64,000 bases of DNA from Antilocapra americana (Eukaryota; Chordata; Mammalia; Artiodactyla; Antilocapridae): the NCBI GenBank assembly GCA_007570785.1, contig ML661900.1, forward strand, positions 3,631,126 to 3,695,125. Reading direction: 5' to 3'. Under the pieces are notes generated by a model. It did not search any database and was not told where the DNA came from. It saw nothing but the letters and a program-made list of their open reading frames with translations. This document shows, piece after piece, positions 48,661 to 59,949 of this stretch (positions within the stretch are counted from its first letter, which is position 1; each line of letters starts with the position of its first letter). Made by a program: the position numbers and the translations under genes.

Positions 48661-49379
48661 AAAGATCATACATCATGATCAAGTAGGCTTTATCCCAGGG
48701 ATGCAAGGATTCTTCAATATTCGTAAATCGATCAATGTAATACACCACATTAACAAATTGAAAAATAAAAATCACATGATTATCTCAATAGATGCAGAGA
48801 AAGCCTTTGACAAAATTCAACATCCATTTATGATAAAAACCCTCCAAAAAGCAGGAATAGAAGGAACATACCTCAACATAATAAAAGCTATATATGACAA
48901 ACCCACAGCAAACATTATCCTCAATGGTGAAAANNNNNNNNNNNNNNNNNNNNNNNNNNNNNNNNNNNNNNNNNNNNNNNNNNNNNNNNNNNNNNNNNNN
49001 NNNNNNNNNNNNNNNNNNNNNNNNNNNNNNNNNNNNNNNNNNNNNNNNNNNNNNNNNNNNNNNNNNNNNNNNNNNNNNNNNNNNNNNNNNNNNNNNNNNN
49101 NNNNNNNNNNNNNNNNNNNNNNNNNNNNNNNNNNNNNNNNNNNNNNNNNNNNNNNNNNNNNNNNNNNNNNNNNNNNNNNNNNNNNNNNNNNNNNNNNNNN
49201 NNNNNNNNNNNNNNNNNNNNNNNNNNNNNNNNNNNNNNNNNNNNNNNNNNNNNNNNNNNNNNNNNNNNNNNNNNNNNNNNNNNNNNNNNNNNNNNNNNNN
49301 NNNNNNNNNNNNNNNNNNNNNNNNNNNNNNNNNGCAAAAACAATAATAAAAAAAATAATAATAATAAAATTTAAAAAAA
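48661..49379 (+). mobile_element. Young L1, internal part lost in an assembly gap
   Basis: Starts directly after copy 1 inside ORF2. The frame 48701-48933 is open and encodes L1 reverse transcriptase ([40 protein letters not shown]). 400 N follow, then an L1 tail (gcaaaaacaataataaa plus poly(A)) running into copy 2. An L1 from this ORF2 point to the 3' end would be some 3 kb, so the 400 N is probably a placeholder. Antisense to SCAPER. Confidence 0.88.
48934..49333. other. Assembly gap (400 N)
   Basis: Exactly 400 N inside the L1. The round number suggests an estimated size. Confidence 0.97.
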
Positions 49380-49589
49380 AAAAAACAACTAAATTATGAA
49401 ATTAAGTTTAACAAAAGATTTTTGATTCCAGATAATTTAACTGGCTCACCCTCAGGAACACTATGATTAATTACTTTATAAGGAAAATCAGCCCTTTTTG
49501 AAAGCTTTTTTATATAAAAAAAATACTGCTTAAAACTTGGACCTAATCCATTAACCAATAAGATAACCAATACAAACATTATCACGCAA
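49380..49589. repeat. 210-bp direct repeat, copy 2
   Basis: Perfect copy of 48451-48660, directly after the L1 poly(A) tail. After it the sequence diverges from that following copy 1. Confidence 0.95.
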
Positions 49590-49798
49590 TTTTTTTAAAA
49601 AACCTGAAATAAATGAAGCAATTCAAAAGAAGAGTATATCAGAATAGAAACTATAACATAGGTCTGTTAAACACTAAGAAATTAGTTATGGACAAATTAC
49701 ATTTTTAATGAAAACTTCAGTAAAAACTAGATCGAAAAATCATTCCCATAAATAAGGACACTTCTTAAAAACAGTAAATTATTATTTAAACTATCAGA

Positions 49799-50012
49799 AA
49801 AGTGAAAGTAAAGTTGCTCAGTCGTGTCCGACTCTTTGTGACCCTATGAACTATAGCCCACCAGGCTCCTCCATCCATGGGATTCTCCAGGCAAGAATAC
49901 TGGAGTGGGTTCCTATTTCCTTCTCCAGGGGATCTTCCCGACCCAGGGATCGAACCTGGGTCTCCCAAATTGTGGGCAGACGCTTTACCCTCTGAGCCAA
50001 CAGGGAAGCCCT
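49799..50012 (-). mobile_element. Bov-tA SINE, full length
   Basis: The plus strand runs aaagtgaaagtaaagttgct to gagccaacagggaagccc. An 11-bp duplication (aaactatcaga at 49788-49798 and 50013-50023) brackets it. Confidence 0.93.
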
Positions 50013-50249
50013 AAACTATCAGAGAACTTCTAAATACTTAAAATAATTTTAGAGATGTGCCCAACGTCAAAGCTATATTTCACATCATCGTTTTTACACT
50101 CCAGAATTCTCACAAATGTCATTAATAAAGTAGTACTAAATTCAAGTCAAAATAACCAATAATTTAAAAAGCACTGTGATAATCCTTACCTGTTATTTGT
50201 TACCATTTTTATTTATCACTATATTTAACTCACTAATACTTTGTTCATT

Positions 50250-51160
50250 GTTCAAGGTAAAATGTTGCTTTACTGTAATATCCTTTTAGGTTTTGATATT
50301 AAGGTTATAAAATGATCTCTCTTTTATTCTGAGAAAGAGTTTCTTTAAGATTGAAGCTATCTTTACCTAAAATGTTTGGAAAACTTCACAGGTGAAGCCA
50401 TCGTGACCTGGAATTTTCTTTATGAAAAAATGTTTCATTATTAGCCCACGTTCTCTTTTATACTTATAAGGTCCTTCAAGTTTTTCTAATTCTTGCTATG
50501 CAATTTTTGTTACATTTTTCAAGTTATTCATCAATTTCTTCTAAGTTTCTAAATTTAATGTATAATATTGGTCATAATTTTAATATTTGTGGGATCTCTA
50601 TCAATGCCCTTGTTTCATTCCTGGTACTAGGCCTTGTCTCCTCTTTTTCCTGCTATTACTAGAAATCTGTTAATTTTATTAGTCTGTTTGAATAACTACA
50701 TTTTGGCTATGTTAATTTTTTCTGTGTTCTCACCTATAAACCTTTTCCTTCCATATTCCTTAGGTCTAACTTGTTCTTTTCTAATTTCTTGAGATGGACA
50801 AAATGTGGATGATAGGTTTTCCTCCTTTCTAGTTGGTATAATTGAGGCTAGAAATCTTCCTCAAAGCATAGCTTTAACCAGACCCAAAGATTAAATGTTC
50901 ATTTTCTTTCAACTGACATTTTCTAATTTCATTGTGCCTTCTTCCCTGACTCGTGGACTTTCCAGAAATATATTCCAAAGTTATAAAAATTTGAGAATTG
51001 CATGGCTATCTTTTTATAATTAATTTCTAACTTCATTCCACTGTGTTCAGACAGAATGAGTTCAATCATCTAACAGCTGTTGAAACATTTAATGGCTCAG
51101 CATGTGTCAAATTTTGGTAAATGTTCCATGTGTGCTTGAATGTGTATTTCAATTTACAGT
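50250..51160 (-). repeat. L1 ORF2 region, reversed, old
   Basis: 'ggtgaagccatcgtgacctg', 'attagtctgtttgaataact' and 'ttcattccactgtgttcaga' are antisense L1 ORF2 landmarks. Confidence 0.75.
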
Positions 51161-51189
51161 TACAGCCGTAAGAAAGTAAGTAGCCTGTA

Positions 51190-51780
51190 TTAAAATTAAT
51201 CTTCCTGTCAAACACAACTACAAGAGCTAGACAAATATATAAATGAATTGTTTAAAGGCACTGGAAAGCAACCAATATAGGCAAGATTTGAGGAATTACA
51301 ATTCCTGAGAAAAGAGGCAACAATATGAGATCCACATTCACCCTAGAATTTTCCCTGAAGACTGCTGGAATTCACAGTGCAGGCAAAGTGACTCCTTGCA
51401 GAAACCACCAGTCCTATCTAGCTCAAACAGATACTAGAGTTCATTGAATGTAAAGCGACTGGGACTTCAAGGAAAAATAATCATGGAGAGCAGGCAACTG
51501 AAGAAGAGTAAGCCAAAAAAAAATCTGCATTCAATCTTCCCTTAAGAAGTCTGACAACTGCTAAGCTTTGCATATACAAGGCAAGACTCCAAGAAATCCA
51601 GAAGAAAACAGCAGCTGGGGTGCTAACGAGCTAAGCAGATATTGTAACAACTGTACGGTGCTGAGGAAACAAAAGCTGGAATTCAGGAATGAAGTGGTCT
51701 TGGCAAACACCCCAGGTTTTCAGTTAAGACCCCAAAAGGAACAAGAAAAAACTAAAACATATCAACTTTAATAAAACCTC
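51190..51780 (+). repeat. Possible old LINE 5' region
   Basis: Resembles 6160-6560 ('caaacacaactacaagagct', 'ccctagaattttccctgaag'). A LINE 5' region is likely but not certain. Confidence 0.4.
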
Positions 51781-52357
51781 AAGGCAAACCCTGACAGGAT
51801 TAAGGTTCTCTGTTCTCTTATTGCCATAAAAAAATACATTTTTAGAAAAAGCCCCGTAACTTTTAATACACAATGTTAAACATTCAATTAAATATGTGAC
51901 ATACTAATAAAATAACTGAATAATAAATGAACAACAAAAAACTGAAAACTCCCCAAAGATGTTTTCAAAGTAACAAATCCATGGATAGTTCAGACATTTT
52001 ACTTCTCAGACACAAAATTTCTCAATAGCTGTTATTAATACATTCAAGAAAATATGGATTAGACATACAGAACAGAGGATTAGCGCAATAACTAAAATAC
52101 ATATCAATAAAAAGGTTCCAGACTGAAGCATCAGAATGGAAAAGAGACGAATTATTTGTCAGACGTATCAATTACATAAAGTTAACTAATCAAGTTGTTT
52201 GGATATTTTTATATTTACTGATCTTTATCTATATGTACTATCAGTTGAGATAGTTATGTTAAAATCTCCCAGTATAAATACAGACTTTTTTCAATTTTTC
52301 CTTTCAGTCCTGCCTGGTTTTGCTTTATATGTTTTAAAGATATATATATATATATAT
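51781..52357. other. Intronic sequence, nothing recognised
   Basis: AT-rich intron ending in an (AT)n run next to a BovB. Confidence 0.4.
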
Positions 52358-52727
52358 GTTTGATGCTTTTGAACTGTGGCGTTGGAGACTTGAGAGTCCC
52401 TTGGACTGCAAGGAGATCCAAAAAGTCCATCCTAAAGGAGATTAGTCCTGGGTGTTCATTGGAAGGACTGATGTTGAAGCTGAAACTCCAATACTTTGGC
52501 CACCTCATGTGAAGAATTGACTCTTTGGAAAAGACCCTGATGCTGGGAAAGATGGAGGGTGGGAGGAGAAGGGGACGACAGAGGATGAGATGGCTGGATG
52601 GCATCACCAACTGGATGGAGAGGGGTTTGGTTAGACTCCGGGAGTTGGTGATGGACAGGGAGGCCTGGTGTGCTGCGGTTCACGGGGTCACAGAGAGTCG
52701 GACACGACTGAGCGACTGAACTGAACT
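52358..52727 (+). mobile_element. BovB 3' end
   Basis: Starts tgatgcttttgaactgtggc and ends in (actga)n. It sits between two (AT)n stretches, which hide any target duplication. The frame 52525-52719 is the C-terminal BovB peptide. Confidence 0.92.
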
Positions 52728-52739
52728 GATATATATGTG

Positions 52740-53235
52740 TATGTCTAGAGCAATTTAGAATTACTTCATCTTTCTGATGAGATGACCCTTTAGTACTCAA
52801 AAGAAAAAACATCTCTCTTTAAAATGCTTCCTGTCTACTCCATTTTGTCTGGTTATTCTAAAAATACTAGTTTTAATTTGAACAAATCAAAGATATTCTA
52901 TGTATAGAACATCTTTCATCTTTCCCTGTCTTTTTCTTTTGACTTTTCCATGTCTTCATATTGAAAGTATATCTCTTGTAAGTAGATATTTTTATTTTTA
53001 AAATATAGTAATTTTTTAAATATATTAAATATTATAAAAATATTTAAAATATTCTAATATTTTAAATATATATAATATTTTTTAAAAATTTAAAACATAG
53101 TAGTATTTTTAATGTAGTATTTTATTTTTAATACAGCTTTATAATCTTTATTTTTAAAATTTAGTATTTAGACCATTTATATTTAATGTAGGGACTGATA
53201 CAATTGCATTTACTTCTAATACACTACAATTTATT
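52740..53235 (-). repeat. Old L1 ORF2 fragment, reversed, with AT-rich expansion
   Basis: 'ccattttgtctggttattct' and 'gtatatctcttgtaagtaga' match antisense L1. 52985-53160 is low-complexity A/T. Confidence 0.55.
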
Positions 53236-53379
53236 TTTTATTTCTCTTACCTGTTTCATGGTTTTTTTTCTCTTCTTTTTTGCTTTCTTGAGTTTATAAC
53301 ACATCCTTGACTTATATCTAATACAAATTAATTGTAATTTCCTAGATAATGCTAGAACCTAGATAATATAAACTCCATT

Positions 53380-54790
53380 TTTCTGCTCTTATCTTTTGAA
53401 TTATTGTCATAAATTTTCATTCCACATACATGTCAAGCTCCACAAAACACTGTTCCATACAGTCAATACACATTTAATGTTATCTACATGTTTACTCCTT
53501 CCAGTGTTCTTCATTACCTCATGTATTTCTGGGTTTCTATCTGGGATCATTTATGTGCCACCTGAAGAACTCTGTGGCATTTCTTTTAGTGTAAGTCTGC
53601 TAATTACAAATTCTCTCATTTTTTATTTATCTAGAATTACCTTTACTTCACCTTCACTTTGAAGGTTATTTTTGCTGGATGTAAAATTCTATCTTGCCAG
53701 TTATTTTCTTTCAGCACCTTAAAGATCTCATTCCACTCTCATCTGGCTTTTATCTGCTCTGAGTTTATTGTTGCTCCTTTGAAAAGTCTTTTTTTAAAAC
53801 TCTGATTATTTGCAAAGATTTTTTAGTATTTTTAGCATATTGAATCTAGATGAGATTTATTTTGTATTTTTCCTACTTGGAGGTTTACAGCATTTCTTGA
53901 ATACAAGACTTTATGTCTTTTGCAGTTTGGGAAAATCTTCAGTGACTCCTCCTCAAATGTTGCTTTTGCACAATTCACTCCATCCCTTCACAGACTCCAT
54001 TTACATGTGTGCCTCTTATGCTCTTCTCTGCATTCTAGTTCTTTTCTTTTCATGATTTTTCTCAGAATTTTCTCCTGAGAATTAATTCAATACCAACTCT
54101 CTTAAAATTTTAAATCTCTTCTTAACATGTGCAACCACATTAGCTGCTTTAAGAATTTCACTTATCTTTCTGGATTCCTCTCTTACAGAGCACTGTGACC
54201 ATAAAAAATCTGGATTGGTTGCTCCCTAGACCTGCACACAGCAAACATCCTGGGATCATCACCACAGAATTATTACCTTTGCCTCTTCTCTGTGCTGGCT
54301 TCCCTCTAGAAGTGACAGTATCAATGAAGTTAAAAAAAAAAATGTTAAGACCTTGCATTTTGAAAATGTCTTTAATCTACTCTCACATCTAATGGATAAT
54401 TTGGCTGGACATAGGATTTTAGCCTAGAGAATCCCAGGGACAGGGGAGCCTGGTGGGCTGCCATCTATGGAGTCACAAAGAGTCAGACACAACTGAAATG
54501 ACTTAGCAGCAGCAGCAGCAGCAGGATTTTAGCTTTGAAATTATCTTCCTCCAGAATTATGAAGACATTGTTCAATTTTCTTGTGGCTTCTAGTAATTCC
54601 ACAAAAGTTGATTTTTTTGATTAATTCAGAATCAGTTCTGATTCTTGGTCATTTGTATATAAACTGATTCTTTTCTATTTTTAGAGCCTCTCATCATCTG
54701 TATTACTCATAAATTTCCCAACAAACTTTGATGTCACTCTACTTTCAACCATTATACTGGACATTTAATGGATGGCCCTTATGGTTAAAA
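53380..54790 (-). repeat. Old L1 region, reversed
   Basis: 'ctttcagcaccttaaagatc' with 'ttgctggatgtaaaattcta' and 'ggtcatttgtatataaactg' are antisense landmarks of an old L1. A BovA SINE interrupts it at 54424. Confidence 0.55.
54424..54522 (+). mobile_element. BovA SINE, truncated
   Basis: Runs from ctagagaatcccagggacag to the (agc)n end. An 11-bp duplication (aggattttagc at 54413-54423 and 54523-54533) brackets it. Confidence 0.92.
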
Positions 54791-54989
54791 GTTTACTATC
54801 TTTATGTTAAACAAAAGTTTTTTTAATTATTTCATGACTTCTTCCTTTATCTTTCTATAACCCATATTATTCCAACAGGGGATAGTCTCATTAACTATTT
54901 TTATATAAGAAGACTAAAGCTTAACATCTTAAAATACTAATCATCTTATTTCCATGAAAGTCTTTGAGTCAGGAATCTGAAGAGTGCTC

Positions 54990-56100
54990 AGTTTTTGTGG
55001 GGGAGGTGTAGGAGGGTACTTCTCATCTCCACATGGTATCAGCTAGGGTGATTCAGCTGAAATCACAGAGTTCATGATAGCCTCATCACATTCCTAAAGT
55101 TTTGATACTAGTTACTGACAGAGACAGTTCTTCTCCTGGCCACTTTCTCTTCATATGGTCTCTCATTATTCAGCAGCCTATCTTGGGCTTCTTTACAGGG
55201 CAGTTGGCTTCTAACAAGGAGAAAACTGACGCTGCAAGGAGTGTTTACCAGCTAGGCTGGGAATTTACTAAATGTCACTCACATTCTGTTGATCACATCA
55301 AGTCACAGGACGAACAAAAGACTTACAGGGAGAAAAGCAGACTCCACTACTTGACAGTGGGAGTGGCATGCAGGCACATGGATGAGAGAAATTGTCCAGG
55401 CCCATTTTTGCAACAACCTACCACAATTCACAACCTAGCTTCAAATTGCCAAAGTCTTCCAAGACTACCAGACTTCATCCAATTGCATAATCAGCCTCAA
55501 AGACCAGTATCTCATGATCTTTACCAGATCTGGATGAGTTACTCAGGTGTGGGTTCTCTTGATCTAGAAAACTCACAGTTCAGTAGGAGGAGAGGGTTTG
55601 AAGTGGAAGAAAGATTGAGGCATCTTAACATTATGAATAGTTTTTCACTTAACTTCTTTATTTTCAATACAATACTCCCATCTTTCAATATAGCTGGTAT
55701 GCCTTGGGTCAAATACTATCTTTTGTACCTTCTTAAGAGAATGAACCTCCAATATTTTGTGGGGTGAATGAGATACATCTCCTCTCACCTTACTATTCAG
55801 AGTAATGAAGAATTGAGGAAGATTCAAGATTTTTCTTAACTTACAATCCCTATCTATACTCTCACTTCCAAAGATACCTGCTCACAAGCAAACTGGATTG
55901 CTTGACATTGACAGTTTTGCCCATTCTCGGAGCTGAGGATTCAGATAGCTAACTCAAATGTCACCCCTGGTCTTTCTACTTTCCAAATTTTGCTCATATC
56001 ATCTCTTCTACTCTCTCTTTTTCTTTAAGTCCTTCCATATCATTTCAGTCGAGTTTGGGGAAAGAGTAAGGTAACTGTTTGTTCTCGCTTTGTCATCTTT
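54990..56100. repeat. Unassigned old repeat with a 221-codon open frame
   Basis: 'catggtatcagctagggtga', 'cagcagcctatcttgggctt' and 'cagttggcttctaacaagga' look like an old interspersed repeat I cannot name. The plus frame 55102-55767 (221 codons) starts inside it and has no domain, no family resemblance and no splice context that I can see, so I do not call it a gene. Confidence 0.4.
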
Positions 56101-56195
56101 AACAAAAACCAATTTTATAGCATATTATTAAAAACCTGAGTATTATAGCTACTGCAGTTATAAATTAAACTTAAGGTATACACTGTAATTCAGTG

Positions 56196-56290
56196 GACAG
56201 TTCAGCTGCTCAGTCGTGTCCAACTCTTTGCGACCCCATGCACTGTAGCACCACCAGGCTTCCCAGTCCACCACCAACTCCCAGAGCATA
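56196..56290 (-). mobile_element. BovB terminal fragment
   Basis: 'gctgctcagtcgtgtccaac' followed by 'cagtccaccaccaactccca', the reverse of the last 90 nt of BovB. Confidence 0.78.
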
Positions 56291-56479
56291 CTCACAGTGC
56301 ACAACACTGCATCAGAACCCCGAAATCGAAAACTAAAGTGGTCAAAAACAAAATTTCCTGGTACATTAACAGTATTATTTTTCAGTCTAGTCATAATTAA
56401 GATCAATCATTTCACTTCAACCAAATGGGTCACACTCATAAATACTGCTTTAAACAAAACTATGATACATCTGTAACAT

Positions 56480-56522
56480 CTTACAGAAAAACTCAAATGA
56501 ACTTTTTGGCCAACCCAACATA
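56480..56522 (-). mobile_element. Mariner (BTMAR-like) terminal remnant
   Basis: 'gaactttttggccaacccaa' followed by ca-TA is the terminal inverted repeat of the family at 25907; no other part was found. Confidence 0.65.
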
Positions 56523-56956
56523 ATTCCTTGTGGTTTTGATTTTTTAATACATTTCTCTCAGACTCTTTCAAGATACACACACTAAGCTTTATGATTATAC
56601 ATTTTCCTACCTTTTCCTAAGGAAGAACTCATGCCTACTCTCAATTTTCTACTTTCTCAATAAAGCACGGGCAATATAGTCTATAAAAGTAAGGCATATA
56701 TTTGAAACAAGCCAGTACTTCTTACTGAGACCAAAATGGAAAAAACAATACAATATCAGTAATGAAGATGTTGCAGTACCTTTGTTATGTCCAATAAAAC
56801 ATTTACGAACCAAAAAGTTCCAAATAGATCTTTCATCAAATAGAAAAGAAAGCAGTATTCCCAAGTTGTCTCTAACTCATAACACAAATTCATTATTTCT
56901 TACTATCACTCTAAAATCCAAGTCTCTAAAAATGTATGAAAAAAAAAATCTACCCT

Positions 56957-57262
56957 GGGGCTTCCCTGCTGGTCCAGTGGTTAAGAATCCACCTTGCAAT
57001 GCAGGGGCCACCGGTTCAATCCCTGGTCCAGAAAGATTCCACATGCTGTGAAGCAACTAAGCCCATGTGCCACAACTACTGAGCACATGGGTCACAACTA
57101 CTGAAGCCCATGCACCCTAGTGCCTGTGCTCTGCAACAAGAGAAGTCACCACAATGAGAAGCCTGCATGCCACAATGAAGAGTAGCCCCCGCAACTGGCC
57201 ACGACTAGAGAAAGCCCACACCCAGCAATGAAGACCTAATGGAGCTGAAAATTTTTAAAAAT
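56957..57262 (+). mobile_element. CHR-type SINE
   Basis: Begins ggggcttccctgctggtcca, continues through the 'gcaactaagcccatgtgcca' block and ends A-rich. About 510 nt downstream of exon B in transcript sense. Confidence 0.87.
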
Positions 57263-57769
57263 ACACTCTGGATTTATGCAGAAAACCCCTATGGAATAAA
57301 TAAAAGTGGGTCTTTAGAATAATGGACCTTCTATTTATTTTTGACCTTTATTTATTCTGATGGTATGGAAAAGAGATACATGAGCAAAGATAAATAGGAT
57401 ATTATTTCAGTATTTAAAATATTAATGAAATGTATTTAAATAGTATTTAAATATTAATGAAGTACTGGCATGATATTTTAAAGTAGAGGATGAACTACTG
57501 TATTTCTTTTCTACTTTAAGTCAAAAGAGTTATAAAGGATCTTAATAAACAAACTGACAAAAGACATCATTCTCAGACTTGATACTAGAATGATCTTCCT
57601 AAGTTTCATATAGTTTTTAAGATTACAATTTTAACTAAGGCAAATTAACATCATGGAAATGATGCACCCAGATAAATATATAATGCTACTACTATGACCA
57701 ACTTCAAATAAAATAAATAGATCCACATAAATCCACTTGTCTACTGCATAAAAAGGTTGATTCAAAACC

Positions 57770-57776
57770 ACTTGCC
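57770..57776 (-). promoter_or_regulatory. SCAPER: Non-canonical GC splice donor of exon B
   Basis: On the minus strand the junction reads ATG|gcaagtgg. Apart from the C at +2 it matches the donor consensus well (+3 to +6 AAGT), as is usual for U2-type GC-AG introns. The reading frame with exon C (AA CGG AAA GAT) requires this junction and gives Asn-Glu-Arg-Lys-Asp across it. Confidence 0.85.
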
Positions 57777-57936
57777 ATTTCTGCGGGAAGGCTTCTGCAC
57801 TGCCACTGGTGGGCAAGATTGGGCAGGTGCTACATCCGAGGAAGCAGTAGAGCCTGTATGATGAGCCTTTACCTTGTCAGCCCAACTGACACCTGTGGGA
57901 GCCAGACGCGGAGCAGCCGCTGTACCAGATGAAGCC
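57776..57936 (-). CDS. SCAPER: SCAPER exon B, SWADKV motif; ends at a GC donor
   Basis: The 161-nt exon starts after tgcatag and completes the Gly codon left open by exon A. It encodes residues 40-94, an Ala/Pro/Ser-rich linker containing APTGVSWADKVKAHH. The frame into the next exon only works if the exon stops at ...AGAAATG followed by gcaagt, a GC donor. Using the GT two bases further on (after GGCAA) would put a stop a few codons into the next exon. The segment is predicted to be disordered apart from the conserved SWADKV core (W58). Confidence 0.92.
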
Positions 57937-59164
57937 CTATGCAGAAAATGACCGAATTTAATAGATCAAATATATGTTAAAATTTTAAATATATACTTAA
58001 TATATTTAAATTGTAAGTGAATTATATGTGTGACTGCATATCCACACATATAGGATAACATACTATCATAGCAACTTAAGGCAAATATATTCATAAATAT
58101 CCTGGGCTAATACTTCATTAGTCCAGCATAACATATAGGATGGGAACACACATAACATAAAAGCTGTCACTAGTTCAGTTTAAAAGAAAATCTCAGTGAA
58201 ATGGAGAATCTTAAAAAATATGCACATATACCTGCACACATCCTCTTAACTTTTTATTTTCATTTAAAATTCTATCTATTAATAATATAAATGTCTTTTA
58301 ATTTGGCCATATATCAACACAGGCACTATTAAAACAGGGTTTTTCACGTGTATCATTTCTTACATGAACCTCAAGTATGATGCCTCATTGACAATGCCTA
58401 ATTTGGAGTTTTTTGAAATGGAGTGATAATTTAGTGAAACCTATTAAATAATCTAAGGACACAATTCTCCTCAACTCTAATAATCTCTCCAAGCTTTTAT
58501 AGTTGTCCTATCCACTCCTCATTTGACAGCAAAACTTTTACAGTTCACTTTATCAAAGCTTCCCAAAAACTCATCTCAGTTTTCACAGAAACAATGACTC
58601 ATTTTACACTCATACTTTAGTGGTTTACTTAATATTTAAGTTATGAGTTAAAATACAGACAACTTAAATAAACAAGTTTGGTAACTAACTGCAGAGTCTA
58701 AAGCACTTAACTCAACCAGTAAGAAGAGAAGTGAGTATCTATATATACTAAAGTCAGCCTATAAGCCACAATTTTTCAGCATGCTTTATTATCATTTTAT
58801 GATGATACATTTTATGATGATTCAGCAACTGAATTGAACTGATGATAATAAAGGGTGTCAATTAATTCAATGATACAACACATGAAGATCAATATGAGAA
58901 CTATTACGCATGCATTAAAGACTTTCAGTGTTAAAATAAACCATGCACCATACAAGATCTCTGCACTACAGATCAATGGAATACATTATAGAGGAATTTC
59001 TCTTAAAATGGTGCTTGAATATACAAACATTCGCTTTTATTTGCTTATATATCTTTCCCCAAACCCACTAAAGTTCAATTATTATAAGGCTCCAAAGTCC
59101 ATCAACCTTCACCTAGGGCAATACTATCTAATAATCTCATTTAAAGCAAAAAATTGATTCTACT
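57937..59164. other. Intronic sequence, nothing recognised
   Basis: AT-rich intron between exons A and B. Short runs such as 'aactgaattgaactgatga' near 58826 recall a BovB end but are too short to call. Confidence 0.4.
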
Positions 59165-59290
59165 GAATAACATTTAATGAGCTCTTACTAAGGGCTGAGT
59201 ACAATGCTAGGTGCTTGGGATACAGAAAATATGACAAACATCTTGCCTTAAAGAAGATCATAGTGTAAGAACAAAAAATAAACATTAAAA
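59165..59290 (+). repeat. L2-like remnant
   Basis: 'gagctcttactaagggctga' and 'gctaggtgcttgggatacag' are hallmark words of an L2 3' region. Confidence 0.55.
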
Positions 59291-59949
59291 ATTTTAACAC
59301 ACTGAAAATCTAATAATAATAATATACATATATGCAAGGCCCAGCAGTAACAGGAGATGAAACAGACTGTGGACATGGAGACAGGAGCAATGAGAAGCCA
59401 TAAAGAAAGGGTAAGTTTCAACAGAACAAAGATAACTGGCCAACCAAACTACTTACTGACCCTCACACTACAAATGTTAAGACTCACTCTAAACAACTAG
59501 AGTCCAAACAGATGTTTATCTTTAAAAGCGAATTTTGCTATGGAAATTTAAGGAAAACAACAGTGATAACTTCCAAGAACAACATCGTATCTGCCAGAGG
59601 TATCAACAGCATTTTGGGCAAACAGGGGCTAACTGATAATGCAAAGATGGAGAATGAGAAGTCCATGGCAGGCTTTGAAAAGCTCTAATACATTCCTGGA
59701 AATCAAGAAGACCACACACATGCGCTGGGTTGTGTGTTAACTCAGGCAAGGTCTGAAACAGCTCTAATCTCTCACCTCTGAGTGCCCTTGAGGCTCTGAG
59801 GAAGCAGGAATTGAGAGCAAAGTGAGAGCACTGAAGACATGCTGATCACACAGAAAACTAGAAAAGAGCTAGGAGATTTATTGGTTCAAGGCATTTGAGG
59901 AAATCTCTGTCAAATGATTAGCTGACAACTAAGACTAAGTAGAGACTTC

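Noticed and set aside
48701..49399. 232-codon frame across the gap
   Set aside because: Most of it is N; the real part is L1 reverse transcriptase.
52985..53160. AT-rich stretch with many self-complementary words (possible origin or matrix attachment site)
   Set aside because: Low-complexity A/T of this kind is common in this genome and no specific motif supports a function.
57770..57776. Ordinary GT donor for exon B at GGCAA|gtgg
   Set aside because: It breaks the reading frame with exon C and produces an early stop; the GC donor two bases earlier in the exon keeps it.
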